From contig JAXLUI010000001.1 of NCBI GenBank assembly GCA_046329585.1, forward strand, positions 3,398,785 to 3,462,784: DNA of 64,000 nt, in the 5' to 3' direction. Positions 17,733 to 25,267 of this stretch are shown here, piece by piece. The stretch comes from DLKC01 sp002478885. Lineage in GTDB: Bacteria > Bacteroidota > Bacteroidia > Chitinophagales > Chitinophagaceae. The position numbers and the translations under genes are program-made. The notes under the pieces are model-generated. The model was not told the DNA's origin, made no database searches, and was given only the letters and a program-made list of their open reading frames with translations. The stretch's first letter is position 1; each line of letters begins with the position of its first letter.

Positions 17733-18299
17733 CTATCTTTCCCCGGGTTTGTTAGTTGTTGGCTCATAATACAGGATGATCGCACCGCTGTCAAAAGCCC
17801 TGGTCTTTGTAAGTTTTAAGACAGTCCTGTCGTTTATACCATCAAATAATTGAAATCCCCTTCCCGCAATAACAGGGTAAACACATAGCTGGTATTCATC
17901 AATTAGGTTGAGTTGCATCGTTTGTATGATCAAACTGTGGCTACCGATAAAAATGGCCTTTCCCGGTTGCTGTTTAAGTGCTGACAGGGTGTCTTTCAAA
18001 CTACTGGTTGCAAGGGTAGCAGTTTCCCAATCTAAACTCTTAAGTGTATGCGAGAAAACGATCTTTGGAATGCTATCAATCGCTATGGCAAAGTCATTCA
18101 TAGATTTTTCTTTTGAAGGATTTGCCAGGAATGTCCGCCAGAATTCCATGAGTTGATAAGTTGTTTTGCCATACAAAATGGCATCCCCCTGGCTCAACAA
18201 TGTTGTATAATGTTCATGTATTGCTTCATCGGGCAACCCGGCTGTATGATCATACACACCGTCAAGTGTCATATTAAATGCGGCAATGACCTTTCTCAT
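17733..18299 (-). CDS. Dihydrofolate-reductase-family protein (RibD C-terminal type)
   Basis: 188 residues. MRKVIAAFNMTLDGV at the N-terminus, GDAILYGKTTYQLMEFW, then FIGSHSLIIQTMQLNLIDEY and PVIAGRGFQLFDG are characteristic of RibD_C/YyaP-YwjB-type reductases. Proteins of this family probably bind NADPH and reduce small molecules; the substrate is unknown. Such stand-alone genes are frequent in accessory regions. It lies 271 bp downstream of the cupin gene, in the same direction, separated by a palindrome-containing gap, so separate expression is likely. Confidence 0.85.
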   Translation of the reverse strand: MRKVIAAFNMTLDGVYDHTAGLPDEAIHEHYTTLLSQGDAILYGKTTYQLMEFWRTFLANPSKEKSMNDFAIAIDSIPKIVFSHTLKSLDWETATLATSSLKDTLSALKQQPGKAIFIGSHSLIIQTMQLNLIDEYQLCVYPVIAGRGFQLFDGINDRTVLKLTKTRAFDSGAIILYYEPTTNKPGER

Positions 18300-18347
18300 T
18301 TTATTTTATTGAATCGATGATTTGAATTACTGATGTTGAAAGAAGAT

Positions 18348-18401
18348 GCTAAAACGCAATATTGGCTGCCCGGCCCGGGCCACTGTCTGGTTTTGCAATG
18401 G
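18348..18401 (-). repeat. attC-like repeat related to 21234-21283
   Basis: 32 bases (18368-18399) match 21248-21279 at 27 positions: GCCCGGCNCGNNCCACTG followed by NCTGGNTTTGCAAT. On the minus strand both lead to a CGTT..AGC stretch and then to a gene start (49 bp to the RibD-like gene here). The segment contains the self-complementary GCCCGGCCCGGGC. Confidence 0.45.
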
Positions 18402-18570
18402 CAATAATGAAGCCACTTATTAGTGCTGTAACCCATCAGGACTATCCTGGCTTGCCATGCCTCCGGGGCATGTGACTGTCGTGATTGCACGTAGCACATG
18501 CAGGATGGATGGCCGATATTGATGATATTGAGTGCCAAAGGTTGCGCAGTTTACTTTCTGCTGCATACGC

Positions 18571-18942
18571 TTATGATAAAATTTCTACTTCTTCCGGCAC
18601 AACAAATAGCATGCTGCACCCGGTTTTCGTAGTAACGGAATGTTTAAAGTTCACAGGAGTATATAAATAGTCGCCTTCGTAAAGAATGACATTGTCTATT
18701 ATGGCTTCCCCGTTCAGTACAAAGATTTCTTCCCCGCCGGGATGATTATGATATGGATAGGTAGCTCCGGGTTCAAATTTCAACAAAATTGTTGTTGAAC
18801 GATCTTTGCTTTCATCATAATGAAGTGGTATCACAGAGATTCCTTCGTAGTGGATGCCTTTTTCAATAAGTGGCTGCCATTCTTTTTGCTTGTTTCTGAC
18901 AATGTACTCGTTGATATTGTTAATTAAAATTGCCTTTTTCAT
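18571..18942 (-). CDS. ChrR-type cupin domain protein
   Basis: 123 residues, a single cupin. The metal-ligand pattern PYHNHPGGEEIFVLNGE (two His and a Glu of cupin motif 1) and a later His in VNFKHSV (motif 2) are seen. YLYTPVNFKHS resembles anti-ECFsigma ChrR cupins, but there is no zinc-binding N-terminal domain and no sigma gene adjacent. The start overlaps the DoxX stop by 4 bp (ATGA), so translation is coupled. The pair may handle an oxidative or electrophilic stress. Confidence 0.82.
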   Translation of the reverse strand: MKKAILINNINEYIVRNKQKEWQPLIEKGIHYEGISVIPLHYDESKDRSTTILLKFEPGATYPYHNHPGGEEIFVLNGEAIIDNVILYEGDYLYTPVNFKHSVTTKTGCSMLFVVPEEVEILS

Positions 18943-19379
18943 ATTGTTGCTTTTGATTGTTTAGTAGATAATAACTGGTCAATACTCCACTTGTAATAAG
19001 GCATTGTCGCTAATAAAAATCCCCCTGCAGAGAATGCAAAAACAGAATAATCCAATGCTTCTTTTACACCAAAAGAATACGACATTGCTATCGCAAATAG
19101 TAAGGTAAGTAAGGATGCGCCCAGGGCAGCATAGCTTGTTTTAAGACCAGCAAGTAGCATAATAGCTATAGAAGTTTCTAATACCGTGCTGGTAACTGCA
19201 ACAGGTGGTATAACACTTTTCGGGAGAAAGGAATTTACCTGTTCAGTGTAGTCCAGGAAGCTGCTCCAGCCGGAAGATTTTGCTCCCAGTAATCCAAGGC
19301 GACTGGCAACAGCTGACAAAAAGCCAAACGATAAGCTGAGCCGTAGCAAAAGGGTTGCTACGTTTTGACAATTTTTCAT
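18939..19379 (-). CDS. DoxX-family membrane protein
   Basis: 146 residues with four hydrophobic helices, beginning NVATLLLRLSLSFGFLSAV, the DoxX signature, with a later LETSIAIMLLAGL segment. DoxX-like proteins are inner-membrane proteins linked to redox or detoxification. The gene is coupled by a 4-bp overlap to the downstream cupin and starts 97 bp after the AraC-family regulator on the same strand, suggesting a regulator-DoxX-cupin unit. Confidence 0.85.
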   Translation of the reverse strand: MKNCQNVATLLLRLSLSFGFLSAVASRLGLLGAKSSGWSSFLDYTEQVNSFLPKSVIPPVAVTSTVLETSIAIMLLAGLKTSYAALGASLLTLLFAIAMSYSFGVKEALDYSVFAFSAGGFLLATMPYYKWSIDQLLSTKQSKATI

Positions 19380-19476
19380 ACCCTGATTTTTAAATGTTGA
19401 ATGATTAAATCAGGTACAAAGTTGTTGTTGGGTGCCACTTCAAAGAATAGACAGTAGCGGGAAAAACATGTAAAAT

Positions 19477-20268
19477 TTAAACAGTCTTTTGCGCTTTAAA
19501 TGATTTGGGAGATTGGTTGGTTTGCTTCTTGAAGAAATTGGAGAAATAAAATGGATCATTGAAGCCTAACGCGTAAGCAACTTGTTTAACAGACAGGTTT
19601 TCATAAGTAAAAAGCCGTTTGGCTTCTGAAGTTACTAACCCATATATCACATGCTGGGCTGTTTTACCGGTATGTAGTTTAGATAATTCATTCAGTTTGA
19701 CTTCCGTAGTGGATAAGGAAGCTGCAATTTGTTTTACGGTAAGGTTCTTTCTAAAATTGTTTCTGACAGCTTCTAAAAACTTAAGGAACAATGCATCAGG
19801 CCTGTAAATATCACTGCCCTGTTTTATTTTACAACGGTTAATTTCAACAAGTATCAGTTCAACCCTGCTATGCAGTGAAATCAGGTATTGATAAGGTGTT
19901 TCTTTTAATTCGTTTTCAATATTCAACAATTCGTTTTGCACAACTTTGCTTTTGCCAAGCGGTATTACTTCATTCATTGCGAAATGGCAAAAAAGACTGT
20001 TGTGGAAAATAAGTTCAATATCATTATCTGTTTTGCAAAAAAAATCAAAGGTAAATGCAAGAACAAAACCGGTTGCCGCCTGGTTCTTTTTAAAATAATG
20101 TACCTGGCCGGATGTAATTGTTATTACAGAATTGGGCTTTAATACAAATTCATTTTCATCAACAATCATAGTCGCAGACCCGGAAGAACACCAAACCAAA
20201 ACATATTTCATAATACGTCTTGGCCGGGATAACTCAGTCGCTGTTTGTAGGGGCTTAATGTCAATCAT
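19477..20268 (-). CDS. AraC-family transcriptional regulator
   Basis: 263 residues. The N-terminal half is a cupin-like sensor (WCSSGSATMIVDENEFVLKP), and the C-terminal HTH_18 domain (about 165-260) contains LTVKQIAASL and the second helix set LSVKQVAYALGFNDPFYFSNFF. It is likely the activator of the DoxX-cupin pair just downstream on the same strand. Ligand unknown. The 251-bp region upstream (20269-20519) carries no convincing gene. Confidence 0.9.
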   Translation of the reverse strand: MIDIKPLQTATELSRPRRIMKYVLVWCSSGSATMIVDENEFVLKPNSVITITSGQVHYFKKNQAATGFVLAFTFDFFCKTDNDIELIFHNSLFCHFAMNEVIPLGKSKVVQNELLNIENELKETPYQYLISLHSRVELILVEINRCKIKQGSDIYRPDALFLKFLEAVRNNFRKNLTVKQIAASLSTTEVKLNELSKLHTGKTAQHVIYGLVTSEAKRLFTYENLSVKQVAYALGFNDPFYFSNFFKKQTNQSPKSFKAQKTV

Positions 20269-20519
20269 TGCTGTGGAATAGGATGCTTTTTAAAATATTG
20301 GCGCAATCTTCCGGACCCTGCGAAATGCGGATATTGGCAATCCTTCTGCCGGGAGCTGAAATTGATTGGGATTTACAGGTCAAGATAAAATTTTTTGTTG
20401 AGAGCCCGGCGTCGCCTGGCAACAATATCCGGGTAAAGATCTGCCGCCGTCTGCTCTTCCGGGCTGGTTACTTGGTCATCGCCCCGCCATCTGTGGCAAT
20501 GGAAACATTGGCAGAAGTA

Positions 20520-21125
20520 TTATCCGTTAAACAGCTTGTGTCTTTTGATGGCTTTGCCGTGCCTGAGTTTTAATGCGTGATAAAAAGAAGGGACATCGTT
20601 CGTCCATTTTTTTAATGCCAGGATGATGGCAATAATTTCAAGCCTTGTCAATAACCCAACCCAAAGGCAAATGTTAAACAAAATGCCTGATTCGCATTGT
20701 AAAATGATTTGAATAAGTGTCGCAAACAATAACAAACTCCAAATCTTGGCTCCAATTGAATGCGTTGCAATTTCTTTCCTGAACTTAAAAAAGCTGGTTA
20801 AGTAGGTTAATGCTTCCGCACCTGTAAGTATGATCAGCTTTAAAACATTGCTGGTGAAAAAGTCCGGGCATTGAATATATGTCGCTACTGCAGCCGAAAC
20901 GAAAAACACCTGGTCAATTGTTGAATCTAAACGTCTGAACTTTTGCGTTGAAATATTTAACTGTCTTGCAATAATCCCATCAAAAATGTCTGTCAGCAGC
21001 CCGGTTGTCAAGAGTACTTTTGCAACTGTTTGATAATTCCTGATATGAAAGCTGCTGAGAACAACCATTGTCAGTCCGATAACAAGCCGTGAAAATAGGA
21101 GCACTTTGGGAATTTGGGGCTTCAT
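20520..21125 (-). CDS. CDP-alcohol phosphatidyltransferase-family protein
   Basis: 201 residues with about five membrane helices. The family signature D(x2)DG(x2)AR(x8)G(x3)D(x3)D is read as D46, D49, G50, A53, R54, then Phe63 where Gly is expected, D67 and D71. The aspartates that bind metal and the CDP-alcohol are retained. Such enzymes transfer a phosphatidyl group from CDP-diacylglycerol, or similar, to an alcohol at the inner membrane. The Gly to Phe change makes the substrate or activity uncertain. It is a single gene between non-coding gaps. Confidence 0.8.
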   Translation of the reverse strand: MKPQIPKVLLFSRLVIGLTMVVLSSFHIRNYQTVAKVLLTTGLLTDIFDGIIARQLNISTQKFRRLDSTIDQVFFVSAAVATYIQCPDFFTSNVLKLIILTGAEALTYLTSFFKFRKEIATHSIGAKIWSLLLFATLIQIILQCESGILFNICLWVGLLTRLEIIAIILALKKWTNDVPSFYHALKLRHGKAIKRHKLFNG

Positions 21126-21233
21126 AAAATGTTTACCATCGTTAATGCATTTGTGATGGGCATATCAATAGCGTTTCGTCGGCCAGGCACAAATGCTCAA
21201 TTAAAAAATCTGCTGTTTAAATTAAGAACTAAA

Positions 21234-21283
21234 GCTCAACAACGTTTGCCCGGCACGAACCACTGCCTGGCTTTGCAATTTGC
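21234..21283 (-). repeat. attC-like repeat related to 18348-18401
   Basis: In the 296-bp gap between the CDP-alcohol transferase and M20 genes. 21248-21279 is the partner of 18368-18399 (27 of 32 identical). On the minus strand it reads GTGCCGGGCAAACGTTGTTG, and GCCCGG earlier in the same gap can pair with CCGGGC to make an imperfect palindrome. Confidence 0.4.
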
Positions 21284-21421
21284 TCCTGTGCCCTGGTCAG
21301 GCTACACTCCACAATAAGGCTGGTCCGGGCTTAAATCTATGTGTTAATCGTGAATTGCAGGCCGTCAGAAAGGTCTTTATAAAATACACTGGGCACTAAT
21401 TTTGTAAAATTCATTTTCCTT

Positions 21422-22732
21422 TTATTTTGAAGCCGCCTGTTCTTTATCTAAAGTTAATATGGTTTGCAATAGCACATTTGCACCATTGGCCATATCAGCC
21501 GCTGTTGAAAATTCTTTAGGCGAATGGCTAATGCCGCCTGCACTCGGAATAAATATCATGCCTGCAGGTGCAAGCAGCGCCATCTGCTGGGCATCGTGCC
21601 CGGCACCGCTTTGCATGAACTTGGTACTAAAACCCAATGCCGTTGCTGTTTTGTTGATTAATTGCTGGAGGGTTTTGTCAGTTAATGCTGGCTTTGATGG
21701 GTTGGCCTGTAGTTCAAAGCTGATGGTTGTTTTGGATATTGCTGCAATTGCAGCGGCGCGTTTTTTTATTTCAGTAAACAATTGGTCAATTTTTTCTGCC
21801 GATAAATCCCGGATCTCTAAACCCAGCACTACCTTACCGGGAATAACATTGTAGGCGCCGGGCTCAACTTCAAGTTTTCCAACAGTACCAACCTGGCTGC
21901 CTTTTACACTGGTAATTACTTCATTCACTGCAACAACGAATTTCGATGCGGCCAGCAAAGCATCCTGTCGCATATCCATGGATGTCGAACCTGCATGGTT
22001 GGCGAAACCTGCTACGGTAACTTCCCAGCGCTTGATACCCACTATACCTTCCACCACACCAATCTCTGTGTTTTCTTTTGCTAAAATGCCCCCCTGTTCA
22101 ATATGCAATTCAAGAAAAGCTTTAAAAGCACCATTTTTTTGGATATTGTCATCAATATTTTCAGGATTTCCACCAATGCGGCTGATCCCTTCTGCAATCG
22201 TTAAGCCACTCTGACTTATTTGTTGCAATCGCTCCTTGCTTAAGCCGCTGCTCATAGCCTTGGAACCAACGGTACCACCTTCTTCATTGGAGAAAATGAT
22301 CACTTCCAAAGGGTGTTCCGTTACAATGCTCTTTTCATTCAGCACTTCAATTATTTCCAAAGCACTGATGGAGCCGAAACATCCGTCATAATTGCCACCA
22401 TCGGGTACCATATCAATGTGTGAACCAAATGCAATTGGCTGGAGTAACGGATTTTTCCCTTTTCGTTTGCCAACGATATTACCGGCATAATCTATGCTTA
22501 CTTCGAGGCCTGCTTTTTTCAACAGGTCAATAAACCAGTTTCTACCTTCTATATCTCCTTTTGTATAGGCCACCCGGTAACCTCTGCCAATAGAATCTTT
22601 CCCAAATTTTGCCAGCTCAAATATTCTTTGCTCAATACGCTGCTGGTTCACTGTTAATGTTGGTTGGCTAAAAGCAGTATAGGCCAAAATTGTCAGGAGG
22701 CAAACAAGAATGGCTGGCTTTAAATATTGCAT
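21422..22732 (-). CDS. M20-family amidohydrolase (allantoate/N-carbamoyl amino acid hydrolase type), exported
   Basis: 436 residues with a Sec signal (about 1-22). Metal and catalytic residues of the hydantoinase/carbamoylase branch are visible: His105 in GSHIDMVP, Asp116 in GGNYDG, Glu150-Glu151 in FSNEEGG, His210 in LELHIEQG, and a late His in GGISHSPKE. The dimerisation-domain motif GFANHAGSTSMDMR is present. The reaction is hydrolysis of an N-carbamoyl or ureido group, releasing ammonia and CO2 or the free amino acid. Export is unusual for ureide catabolism, so a periplasmic scavenging role is inferred. Confidence 0.88.
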   Translation of the reverse strand: MQYLKPAILVCLLTILAYTAFSQPTLTVNQQRIEQRIFELAKFGKDSIGRGYRVAYTKGDIEGRNWFIDLLKKAGLEVSIDYAGNIVGKRKGKNPLLQPIAFGSHIDMVPDGGNYDGCFGSISALEIIEVLNEKSIVTEHPLEVIIFSNEEGGTVGSKAMSSGLSKERLQQISQSGLTIAEGISRIGGNPENIDDNIQKNGAFKAFLELHIEQGGILAKENTEIGVVEGIVGIKRWEVTVAGFANHAGSTSMDMRQDALLAASKFVVAVNEVITSVKGSQVGTVGKLEVEPGAYNVIPGKVVLGLEIRDLSAEKIDQLFTEIKKRAAAIAAISKTTISFELQANPSKPALTDKTLQQLINKTATALGFSTKFMQSGAGHDAQQMALLAPAGMIFIPSAGGISHSPKEFSTAADMANGANVLLQTILTLDKEQAASK

Positions 22733-22783
22733 AAGTACAATTTCGTTAGAACATAAAGGTTTAAAGAATGCTGTTTGGTTGTG

Positions 22784-22852
22784 TTGCTATAACGTTTCTC
22801 CGCCATTGCCTGCAAAGCCACGGGTCCTGGCGAGATACCGCTAATAGCGTTC
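22784..22852 (-). repeat. attC-like imperfect palindrome
   Basis: On the minus strand: AACGCTATTAGCGG, then TCTCGCCA facing TGGCGGAGA, ending AACGTTATAGCAA 52 bp before the M20 start. ACGTTATAGCAA also precedes the tube gene. Stem with bulge and a CGTT core are attC-like, unproven. Confidence 0.4.
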
Positions 22853-22890
22853 CCCCATGGCCCATTACATATGTTGTTTTGTCTTTAGTT

Positions 22891-23158
22891 GAAGATACAT
22901 TTTGTTGCTGAGTATGAAACAGCTTTTGATGGCTGAATCATTCCATCAAATGTGTCCTATTTATCAATTGGTAGCATATAAACGATTTCAACTCGGCAAG
23001 GTCAACGGCAAATGATAAAATCGCAAACAATTAATAGATTCAGCTTGTGCCATCAGTTTTTTCAGCTTCATTTTTTGGGTACCGGCAGTGCTGTTTCATG
23101 GCATCGCCTGTTGCCACGCTCGGTTCAGCTTTCTGTTTTCATGTGGTCAATAAAATTC
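22891..23158 (-). repeat. Dispersed ~260-bp intergenic repeat, copy C3
   Basis: Third copy of the family seen at 10210-10440 and 12227-12489; nearly identical to C2 over the last 60-odd bases. It lies in the 857-bp non-coding gap 22733-23589, where it is followed directly by a second repeat type (23213-23396). No frame is kept between copies, so it is not a gene remnant that I can identify. Confidence 0.8.
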
Positions 23159-23212
23159 AAAGTGAAAGCGGTACCCTGGTGTTGCTTTTTGTCGTTTGCC
23201 AGTAGTGAAGCT

Positions 23213-23396
23213 TTGTTTGGCGCAGATATCCGGGGCGTGCTTTGTTGTCGCTTGAAATTGCTTAAGAATGCGCATCATCAAAAATGCAAAAGACTAGTTT
23301 GAAAAATCCGTGGAACGAACTACAGTTTGAAGTCGCAGTAACATAGGCGCCAGGTCAGGGCCAATGAAAGAAATGGGCTGAAATCGACCAAGAAGA
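23213..23396. repeat. Dispersed ~180-bp intergenic repeat, copy A
   Basis: Aligns with 35176-35352. Shared blocks include TTGTTTGGCGCAG, TTGAAATTGCTTAAG, ATCAAAAATGC and AAATGGGCTGAAATC in the same order and spacing. It is non-coding in both places. The remainder of the gap up to 23589 shows nothing recognised. Confidence 0.75.
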
Positions 23397-23589
23397 CTCG
23401 CGAAGGCCTTAAAAAATAGGTATCAGCTGCGCAAATCATTTCTTTTTTGAATCCGCTTTGCGGATCACGACCACCTTTAAAAAAAATATAAGATTCGTTC
23501 GTAATTTTCTTTGTTCGCAACTTCCCATTCCGGTTGTCTTTCTATGTTTCAACACATGGAAAGTGACAAACCAAATTTGTTTGCCTCGC

Positions 23590-24057
23590 TTAAATAGCTT
23601 TTGTTGTTTGGCTATCAAGTCGTTCGGCTAAGCCAATAAGAAGCCCTTCTGTTCCTCTTATATAACAAAGCCTATAGAGGTTTTCATAATTTACTACTTC
23701 CCCTACCATCACTGCACCCAACTTTAAAAGCCTGCCGAGCAACTCTTCAAGATTATCCACTCTAAACATTACACGGAGATATCCGAGCGCATTTACCGGC
23801 GAAGTTCTATGGTCTTCAACTGTTTTAGGTGTGAGGAACTGTGAAAGTTCAAGCCTGCTGTGTCCGTCTGGAGTAACCATCATTGCAACGGCTACAGCTT
23901 GATTCCCGAGCCCTGTTACACGTCCGGCCCACTCACCTTCTATCACCATCCGGCCTTCAAGTGTTAATCCTATCTCAGTAAAAAAGGAAACTGCATTGTC
24001 GAGGTTTTCTACAACAATGCCAACATTATTCATTTCCGGTAAATTGCTTTTAGTCAT
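23590..24057 (-). CDS. VOC-family (glyoxalase/bleomycin-resistance fold) protein
   Basis: 155 residues. MNNVGIVVENLDNAVSFFTE opens the first beta-alpha-beta-beta-beta module and GYLRVMFRVDNLEELLGRL the second, with a TEGLLIGLAE strand at the end. VOC proteins are metal-dependent lyases, dioxygenases or resistance binding proteins; the substrate cannot be read from the sequence. It is a stand-alone gene. A hairpin lies in the 92-bp gap between it and the GyrI-like gene upstream. Confidence 0.85.
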   Translation of the reverse strand: MTKSNLPEMNNVGIVVENLDNAVSFFTEIGLTLEGRMVIEGEWAGRVTGLGNQAVAVAMMVTPDGHSRLELSQFLTPKTVEDHRTSPVNALGYLRVMFRVDNLEELLGRLLKLGAVMVGEVVNYENLYRLCYIRGTEGLLIGLAERLDSQTTKAI

Positions 24058-24117
24058 ATTTTTCTTTTTTATTGTGCGGCCAAATGATAGTTGGTTGTAT
24101 CATTGGCCTGGCTGGAT

Positions 24118-24150
24118 AAAATAACGCCTATTGCCTGCCGCTGTTATTTT
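24118..24150. terminator. Hairpin between the GyrI-like and VOC genes
   Basis: AAAATAAC at 24118-24125 and GTTATTTT at 24143-24150 form an 8-bp stem with A/T-rich ends, at the GyrI-like stop codon on the minus strand. Could terminate in either direction. Confidence 0.4.
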
Positions 24151-24599
24151 CATTTTACCGAAATAAAAATGTATACTTCAGCATCTGCTCCCATTTGTGA
24201 TTGCTGTCCATAAACTTCAAAGTCGTAACTGTATTTTCGGTTTAACACCTTGTCATTTTGCCAGATGTCTGACCAGGTATTGATGACTGCATGTGGCATT
24301 GCTCCTTTTGCAGCAAATTTCCTAAAGTTTTCTGCAGTAAATGTCCGCCCGGTAAGTCCTTTGGGAATGTTGTCAAGTGTCGAAACGGGAACACCAATGA
24401 GGGTAGTGTATTCGCCTGTAAAGTCGCTTTCGTAGTCTGTGTAAATGGCAACTATATTATCGGAAACTTTGTTGGGTATTTTATCAAAAATATTGTCGGC
24501 ATAAAATTGCCCCCAAAGCTCGCCCAGGTCTTGCTGGGCCCGGTTGTTCCTGTTGGTTGTTCTTGTGGAAATCCCGATTATGTTAAATCCGTTTGTCAT
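24150..24599 (-). CDS. GyrI-like effector-binding domain protein
   Basis: 149 residues from the start at 24599; an upstream in-frame extension of 29 residues is Gln/Cys-rich and unlike the family. NIIGISTRTTN, then DLGELWGQFY, VAIYTDYESDFTGEYTTLIG and YSYDFEVYG match the stand-alone GyrI-like/AraC_E_bind fold. These proteins bind small hydrophobic molecules, and some hydrolyse cyclopropanes or protect gyrase. There is no DNA-binding domain. Isolated gene in the cassette-like block. Confidence 0.82.
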   Translation of the reverse strand: MTNGFNIIGISTRTTNRNNRAQQDLGELWGQFYADNIFDKIPNKVSDNIVAIYTDYESDFTGEYTTLIGVPVSTLDNIPKGLTGRTFTAENFRKFAAKGAMPHAVINTWSDIWQNDKVLNRKYSYDFEVYGQQSQMGADAEVYIFISVK

Positions 24600-24707
24600 G
24601 ACGGTTAAATGTAAGTTTTTATTTTTTGAGAAGCTACACTGAAGTCGTTGCTGCTGTTTGCCAGGGTCGCCGGCAGAACGGTTCACGAACGGATGTAGCA
24701 GGCAGAT

Positions 24708-25178
24708 TTATTTTTGGAAATAGAAAGTGTAGTAGTTTGGTTGACCACTTATTAACTGTCCATTCGATATGTAGGAGCTTATGAAATTTACACAACCTCT
24801 TTTGTCCATTGAAAGCCCTGACTTATAGGACCGGTATTCCTCGGTAATTGCTGTAATCAGGAATTGCCTGCCCGTTTCCGGTAAGGTAATCTCGTAATCA
24901 TATTTGCTTAAAAAGCCATTGTCTGTACCAAAGGAATTACGCACAAATAACGTATCATTTCGTTGTTCGAATGAACTGTTCCCCGGGGTCAGCAAAAACG
25001 AGTCAATAAGCGTTGTGAAATTTGAAGCCTTGCTGTATTTTTTTACCAGGATGCTGTCCGTTTCGTCACTCCGAAAGGCAACAAATGCCATATTTGAAGT
25101 TGCGGGATTACAAGGATACTCTTTACAACCGGCCAAAAAAATGTACAGTCCTGAAACCGCAACTAGAAAATGTCTCAT
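24708..25178 (-). CDS. Hypothetical lipoprotein, paralogue of the 11.7-kb lipoprotein
   Basis: 156 residues. The signal MRHFLVAVSGLYIFLAGC gives lipobox Cys18. The segment YPCNPATSN, FVAFRSDETDSILVKKYSK, NFTTLIDSF aligns with the lipoprotein at 11658-12179, so the two are paralogues about 12.5 kb apart. The mature domain is probably all-beta and ends NYYTFYFQK. Function unknown; likely anchored in the outer membrane facing the periplasm. Single gene between hairpin-containing gaps. Confidence 0.75.
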   Translation of the reverse strand: MRHFLVAVSGLYIFLAGCKEYPCNPATSNMAFVAFRSDETDSILVKKYSKASNFTTLIDSFLLTPGNSSFEQRNDTLFVRNSFGTDNGFLSKYDYEITLPETGRQFLITAITEEYRSYKSGLSMDKRGCVNFISSYISNGQLISGQPNYYTFYFQK

Positions 25179-25247
25179 TATTGAGTATTATTTGTAAAGA
25201 CACTCAAAATTACGCAATTGCTGGCCAAAGTCGGCCGGCCAGGAAAT

Positions 25248-25262
25248 GGGGGCTGCGCCCCC
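25248..25262. terminator. GC-rich hairpin after the ClC gene
   Basis: GGGGGC-TGC-GCCCCC, a perfect 6-bp GC stem 6 bp beyond the ClC stop codon on the minus strand. A second inverted repeat, CTGGCC...GGCCAG, lies at 25221-25242. There is no T-tract on the minus strand, so termination may be inefficient or Rho-dependent. Confidence 0.4.
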
Positions 25263-25267
25263 GTGTT

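Noticed and set aside
20268..20573. 101-codon plus-strand frame upstream of the AraC gene
   Set aside because: Overlaps the end of the CDP-alcohol transferase gene on the other strand; its sequence resembles no family and has odd composition.
23012..23302. 96-codon plus-strand frame in the large gap
   Set aside because: It spans repeats C3 and A; the frame is not kept in the other copies.
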